This document shows, piece after piece, positions 58,623-64,000 of a DNA stretch of 64,000 nucleotides; positions within the stretch are counted from its first letter, which is position 1; each line of letters begins with the position of its first letter. The notes below the pieces were generated by a model that was not told the DNA's origin, did not search any database, and worked only from the letters and a program-made list of their open reading frames with translations. Source of the DNA: Capricornis sumatraensis (taxonomy: Eukaryota; Chordata; Mammalia; Artiodactyla; Bovidae). The position numbers were made by a program, and so were the translations under genes. Location: NCBI RefSeq assembly GCF_032405125.1, contig NW_027184618.1, positions 5,084,001 to 5,148,000 on the forward strand, given 5' to 3'.

Positions 58623-61600
58623 ATGAGGGATCCTTTCCCTGCTTTCAACGGGAAAGAATTCCCGGCGTTCCCGTCGCATCTCAAGAGGAGGCAGTCTCAA
58701 CAGGAAAGGCGAGAGGAACTCCATGGTCGTACCACCATTCGAAGAGTCCCCCAGATGTCTCACTCCATTCCAGAGGAAGCTCTTTGCCCTGCACTGGCTC
58801 ATCTTTCACGCCGAGGAACGACTCACACCACGGTGGCACGTGGGACAGCCCTGTGGGAAAGCCTCGAGGGAAAGCCTCGAGGGAAAAGCACAGATCCTTT
58901 GATCCACGCCACGGGAAGCGTGACATTGCTGCTACAGCCTGGAAGGAAAGCGCACGTGCATGCCCCCACTCGAGACGAGGCCTGACTCCCCTAGGGAAAC
59001 TCCAGAAGTACCCAAAGATCCATTTCTGCCCCTGAGAGAAATCCTCGGTTCCGTCCCTGACTCCACACAAGGTTTTTGGCCCCGGTATCGACGGGAGAGG
59101 AATCCCGAGAGGCCCGCTAGCACCTGGCATGGGGACTGGACTCTCCTGAGGCCACCAGGGCGGGTCCCTGAGGTCCCCGTCGTAACTCGAGAACACCTGC
59201 CGCAACTCGAGAAAATCCAGGAAGTTCTCCCTTCCAGGCGAGATGAGGCCTATTTTCAATGAGGTGTCTGGAGACTAATGACACCTAACCTCTGGAACTT
59301 GGAAAGGGTCTTTCACACCCTTGCTGCAACTCAAGAAGTTCACCGCCATACCCGTCTCCACTCGAGAGGAAGCACGATGGTCCCGCCCACATCCAGAGGA
59401 GCCCCGTTTCCCCCTCGTAGCTCGAGATGAGGGATCCTTTCCCTGCTTTCAACGGGAAAGAATTCCCGGCGTTCCAGTCGCATCTCAAGAGGAGGCACTC
59501 TCAACAGGAAAGGCGAGAGGAACTCCATGGTCGTACCACCATTCCAAGAGTCCCCCAGATGTCTCAGTCCATTCCAGAGGAACCTCTTTGCCCTGCACTG
59601 GCTCATCTTTCACGCCGAGGATCGACTCACACCACGGTGGCACGTGGGACAGCCCTGTGGGAAAGCCTCGAGGGAAAGCCGCGAGGGAAAACCACAGATC
59701 CTTTGATCCACGCCACGGGAAGCGTGACATTGCTGCTACAGCCTGGAAGGAAAGCGCACGTGCATGCCCCCACTCGAGACGAGGCCTGAATCCCCTGGGG
59801 AGACTCCAGAAGTACCCAAAGATCCATGTCAGCCCCTGAGAGGAATCCTCGGTTCCGGCCCTGACTCCACACAAGGTTTTTGGCCCCGGTATCGACGGGA
59901 GAGGAATCCCGAGAGGCCCCCTAGCACCTCGCATGGGGACTGGCCTCTCCTGAGGCCACCAGGGCGGGTCCCTGAGGTCCCCGTCGTAACTCGAGAACAC
60001 CTGCCGCAACTCGAGAAAATCCAGGAAGTTCTCCCTTCCAGGCGAGATGAGGCCTATTTCCGATGAGGCGTCTGGAGACTAATGACACCTCACCTCTGGA
60101 ACTTCGAAAGGGTCTTTCACACCCTTGCTGCAACTCAAGAAGTTCACCGCCATACCCGTCTCCACTCGAGAGGAAGCACGATGGTCCCGCCCACATCCAG
60201 AGGAGCCCCCCTTCCCCCTCGTAGCTCGAGATGTGAGATCCTTTCCCTGCTTTCAACGGGAAAGAATTCCCGGCGTTCCCGTCGCATCTCAAGAGGAGGC
60301 ACTCTCAACAGGAAAGGCGAGAGGAACTCCATGGTTGTACCACCATTCCATGAGTCCCCCAGATGTCTCAGTCCATTCCAGAGGAAGATCTTTGCCCTGC
60401 ACTGGCTCATCTTTCACGCCGAGGATCGACTCACACCACGGTGGCACGTGGGACAGCCCTGTGGGAAAGACTCGAGGGAAAACCACAGATCCTTTGATCC
60501 ACGCGACGGGAAGCGTGACATTGTTGCTACAGCCTGGAAGGAAAGCGCACGTGCATGCCCCCACTCGAGACGAGGCCTGACTCCCCTGGTGAGACTCCAG
60601 AAGTACCCAAAGATCCATGTCAGCCCCTGAGAGGAATCCTCGGTTCCGGCCCTGACTCCACACAAGGTTTTTGGCCCCGGTATCGACGGGAGAGGAATCC
60701 CGAGAGGCCCCCTAGCACCTGGCATGGGGACTGGACCCTCCTGAGGCCACCAGGGCGGGTCCCTGAAGTCCCCGTCGTAACTCGAGAACACCTGCCGCAA
60801 CTCGAGAAAATCCAGGAAGTTCTCCCTTCCAGGCGAGATGAGGCCTATTTTCAATGAGGTGTCTGAAGACTAATGACACCTAACCTCTGGAACTTCGAAA
60901 GGGTCTTTCACACCCTTGCTGCAACTCAAGAAGTTCACCGCCATACCCGTCTCCACTCGAGAGGAAGCACGATGGTCCCGCCCACATCCAGAGGAGCCCC
61001 GTTTCCCCCTCAGAGCTCGAGATGAGGGATCCTTTCCCTGCTTTCAACGGGAAAGAATTCCCGGCGTTCCAGTCGCATCTCAAGAGGAGGCACTCTCAAC
61101 AGGAAAGGCGAGAGGAACTCCATGGTCGTACCACCATTCCAAGAGTCCCCCAGATGTGTCAGTCCATTCCAGAGGAACCTCTTTGCCCTGCACTGGCTCA
61201 TCTTTCACGCCGAGGATCGACTCACACCACGGTGGCACGTGGGACAGCACTGTGAGAAAGCCTCGAGGGAAAGCCTCGAGGGAAAACCACAGATCCTTTG
61301 ATCCACGCGACGGGAAGCGTGACATTGCTGCTACAGCCTGGAAGGAAAGCGCACGTGCATGCCCCCACTCGAGACGAGGCCTGACTCCCCTGGGGAGACT
61401 CCAGAAGTACCCAAAGATCCATGTCAGCCCCTGAGAGTAATCCTCGGTTCCGGCCCTGACTCCACACAAGGTTTTTGGCCCCGGTATCGACGGGAGAGGA
61501 ATCCCGAGAGGCCCCCTAGCACCTCGCATGGGGACTGGCCTCTCCTGAGGCCACCAGGGCGGGTCCCTGAGGTCCCCATCGTAACTCGAGAACACCTGCC

Positions 61601-62629
61601 GCAACTCGAGAAAATCCAGGAAGTTCTCCCTTCCAGGCGAGATGAGGCCTATTTTCAATGAGGTGTCTGGAGACTAATGACACCTAACCTCTGGAACTTG
61701 GAAAGGGTCTTTCACACCCTTGCTGCAACTCAAGAAGTTCACCGCCATACCCGTCTCCAAACGAGAGGAAGCACGATGGTCCCGCCCACATCCAGAGGAG
61801 CCCCGTTTCCCCCTCGTAGCTCGAAATGAGGGATCCTTTCCATGCTTTCAACGGGAAAGAATTCCCGGCGTTCCATTCGCATCTCAAGAGGAGGCACTCT
61901 CAACAGGAAAGGGGAGAGGAACTCCATGGTCGTACCACCAATCCAAGAGTCCCCCAGATGTCTCAGTCCATTCCAGAGGAACCTCTTTGCCCTGCACTGG
62001 CTCATCTTTCACGCCCTGGATCGACTCACACCACGGTGGCACGTGGGACAGCCCTGTGGGAAAGCCTCGAGGGAAAGCCTCGAGGGAAAACCACAGATCC
62101 TTTGATCCACGCGACGGGAAGCGTGACATTGCTGCTACAGCCTGGAAGGAAAGCGCACGTGCATGCCCCCACTCGAGACGAGGCCTGACTCCCCTGGGGA
62201 GACTCCAGAAGTACCCAAAGATCCATGTCAGCCCCTGAGAGGAATCCTCGGTTCCAGCCCTGACTCCACACAAGGTTTTTGGCCCCGGTATCGACGGGAG
62301 AGGAATCCCGAGAGGCCCCCTAGCACCTCGCATGGGGACTGGCCTCTCCTGAGGCCACCAGGGCGGGTCCCTGAGGTCCCCATCGTAACTCGAGAACACC
62401 TGCCGCAACTCGAGAAAATCCAGGAAGTTCTCCCTTCCAGGCGAGATGAGGCCTATTTTCAATGAGGTGTCTGGAGACTAATGACACCTAACCTCTGGAA
62501 CTTGGAAAGGGTCTTTCACACCCTTGCTGCAACTCAAGAAGTTCACCGCCATACCCGTCTCCACTCGAGAGGAAGCACGATGGTCCCGCCCACATCCAGA
62601 GGAGCCCCGTTTCCCCCTCGTAGCTCGAG
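58623..62629 (+). repeat. Five monomers, second of a loose pair
   Basis: Starts 58623, 59427, 60231 (791 bp), 61022 and 61826. 58623 shares AAAAGCACAG, GGAAACTCC and CCATTTCTGCC with 54590. 60231 has ATGTGAGATCC, so the BamHI site is lost; it has one 13-bp unit in the form AAAGACTCGAG and a private TTGTTGCTAC. 61826 has TTTCCATGCTTTC, CCAATCCAAGAG and CGCCCTGGATCG, the last two shared with 63447. Confidence 0.86.
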
Positions 62630-63446
62630 ATGAGGGATCCTTTCCATGCTTTCAACGGGAAAGAATTCCCGGCGTTCCAGTCGCATCTCAAGAGGAGGCA
62701 CTCTCAACAGGAAAGGCGAGAGGAACTCCATGGTCGTACCACCATTCCAAGAGTCCCCCAGATGTCTCAGTCCATTCCAGGGGAACCTCTTTGCCCTGCA
62801 CTGGCTCATCTTTCACGCCGAGGATCGACTCACACCACGGTGGCACGTGGGACAGCCCTGTGGGAAAGCCTCGAGGGAAAGCCTCGAGGGAAAGCCTCGA
62901 GGGAAAACCACAGATCCTTTGATCTACGCCACGGGAAGCGTGACATTGCTGCTACAGCCTGGAAGGAAAGTGCACGTGCATGCCCCCACTCGAGACGAGG
63001 CCTGACTCCCCTGGGGAGACTCCAGAAGTACCCAAAGATCCATGTCAGCCCCTGAGAGGAATCCTCGGTTCCAGCCCTGACTGCACACAAGGTTTTTGGC
63101 CCCGGTATCGACGGGAGAGGAATCCCGAGAGGCCCCCTAGCAACTCGCATGGGGACTGGCCTCTCCTAAGCCCACCAGGGCGGGTCCCTGAGGTCCCCGT
63201 CGTAACTCGAGAACACCTGCCGCAACTCGAGAAAATCCAGGAAGTTCTCCCGTCCAGGCGAGATGAGGCCTATTTCCGATGAGGCGTCTGGAGACTAATG
63301 ACACCTAACCTCTGGAACTTCGAAAGGGTCTTTCACACCCTTGCTGCAACTCAAGAAGTTCACCGTCATACCCGTCTCCACTCGAGAGGAAGCACGATGG
63401 TCCCGCCCACATCCAGAGGAGCCCCGTTTCCCCCTCGGAGCTCGAG
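62630..63446 (+). repeat. Monomer of 817 bp with three 13-bp units
   Basis: It has TTTCCATGCTTTC at the 5-prime side, as at 55394, 56198 and 61826, then three 13-bp units, GATCTACGCC, AAAGTGCACG and ACTGCACAC. The last two are typical of the other three-unit monomers at 28870, 48148 and 57002. It looks like a mosaic of these two subtypes. Confidence 0.86.
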
Positions 63447-64000
63447 ATGAGGGATCCTTTCCCTGCTTTCAACGGGAAAGAATTCCCGGCGTTCCCGTCG
63501 CATCTCAAGAGGAGGCACTCTCAACAGGAAAGGGGAGAGGAACTCCATGGTCGTACCACCAATCCAAGAGTCCAGCAGATGTCTCAGTCCATTCCAGAGG
63601 AACCTCTTTGCCCTGCACTGGCTCATCTTTCACGCCCTGGATCGACTCACACCACGGTGGCACGTGGGACAGCCCTGTTGGAAAGCCTCGAGGGAAAGCC
63701 TCGAGGGAAAACCACAGATCCTTTGATCCACGCGACGGGAAGCGTGACATTGCTGCTACAGCCTGGAAGGAAAGCGCACGTGCATGCCCCCACTCGAGAC
63801 GAGGCCTGACTCCCCTGGGGAGACTCCAGAAGTACCCAAAGATCCATGTCAGCCCCTGAGAGGAATCCTCGGTTCCGGCCCTGACTCCACACAAGGTTTT
63901 TGGCCCCGGTATCGACGGGAGAGGAATCCCGAGAGGCCCCCTAGCAACTCGCATGGGGACTGGCCTCTCCTGAGGCCACCAGGGCGGGTGCCTGAGGTCC
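63447..64000 (+). repeat. Partial satellite monomer (right edge)
   Basis: 554 bp of a further monomer before the window ends. It shares AAAGGGGAGAGG, CCAATCCAAGAG and CGCCCTGGATCG with 61826 and has private AGTCCAGCAG near 63569 and CTGTTGGAAAG near 63676. The array continues beyond the window. Confidence 0.94.

Larger units (their letters stand above)
1..64000 (+). repeat. Tandem satellite array, ~804-bp monomer, probably ruminant satellite I
   Basis: Every part of the window can be aligned to the same 804-bp unit in one orientation. Monomer starts (the ATG before GGATCC) fall at 727, 1531, 2335, 3139 and so on to 63447, giving 78 complete copies. Most complete units are 804 bp; the exceptions are 805 (three), 803 (five), 791 (five), 816 (three) and 817 (three). 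The complete copies add up exactly to the 62720 bp between 727 and 63446. Most monomers carry GGATCC about 6 bp in and GAATTC about 33 bp in. Known family: pecoran satellite I (cervid 0.8-1 kb, sheep/goat about 0.8 kb, bovine 1.4 kb) is a centromeric satellite with 31-bp subrepeats, as seen here. The family assignment is by period and subrepeat, not by a database match. No gene, RNA gene or mobile element interrupts the array. Confidence 0.97.

Noticed and set aside
1..64000. CRISPR array or bacterial direct repeats
   Set aside because: The repeat unit is 804 bp with no unique spacers, no cas-like genes, and strong CpG-rich satellite character with 31-bp substructure.
1..64000. Tandem gene family or rDNA-type spacer
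   Set aside because: No conserved coding frame, splice structure or rRNA-like segment is present in the unit, and the whole unit is repetitive at 31 bp.
1..64000. Assignment to the bovine 1.715 satellite itself
   Set aside because: The bovine satellite I unit is about 1.4 kb, whereas the period here is 804 bp. The 0.8-kb forms of sheep, goat or cervids fit better, but I cannot choose among them without a search.

Overview
The whole 64-kb window is one uninterrupted satellite DNA array. Monomers of about 804 bp run head to tail in a single orientation from the first base to the last. Counting from the ATG of the sequence ATGAGGGATCC, there are 78 complete monomers between 727 and 63446. A partial monomer lies on each side (1-726 and 63447-64000). 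I see no genuine protein-coding gene, no RNA gene, no transposon insertion and no unique-sequence gap. The open reading frames that can be drawn are the same few frames recurring in every monomer on both strands, and I treat them as chance products of a GC- and CpG-rich repeat.

The monomer is itself built from degenerate units of about 31 bp, visible as CTCGAG or CTCAAG boxes spaced at multiples of 31. It also carries a short 13-bp tandem duplication, a small perfect hairpin, one EcoRI site and usually one BamHI site. A unit of about 0.8 kb with 31-bp subrepeats fits the satellite I family of pecoran ruminants (cervid satellite I, sheep/goat 1.714 satellite, bovine 1.715 satellite), so the window most likely comes from a deer, sheep, goat or related centromere or pericentromere. 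I cannot name the species from sequence alone.

Layout. From 1 to about 26.4 kb the array is homogeneous and has a clear higher-order structure. Four monomer types (called A, B, C, D here) follow in the order A-B-C-D, a tetramer of 3217 bp. Two consecutive 9-monomer units of exactly 7237 bp (2335-9571 and 9572-16808) read A-B-C-(D/A)-B-C-(D/B)-C-D: three tetramers from which three monomers were lost at two hybrid junctions. They are followed by a plain tetramer (16809-20025), a 6-monomer unit (20026-24849) and an A-B pair (24850-26457). I found only one certain base difference within the aligned 7.2-kb copies.

From about 26.4 kb to the end the monomers are more diverse. Length variants of 791, 803, 816 and 817 bp come from 1, 2 or 3 copies of the 13-bp repeat plus single-base deletions. 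Patchy secondary duplications are seen: an identical pair of 791-bp monomers (29687-31268), two 5-monomer blocks of 4031 bp (37687-45748), and recurring two-monomer haplotypes 6.4 and 14.5 kb apart. This looks like the edge of a recently homogenised higher-order array next to older satellite. The interest of the window lies in its fossil record of unequal crossover and conversion, not in any gene system.
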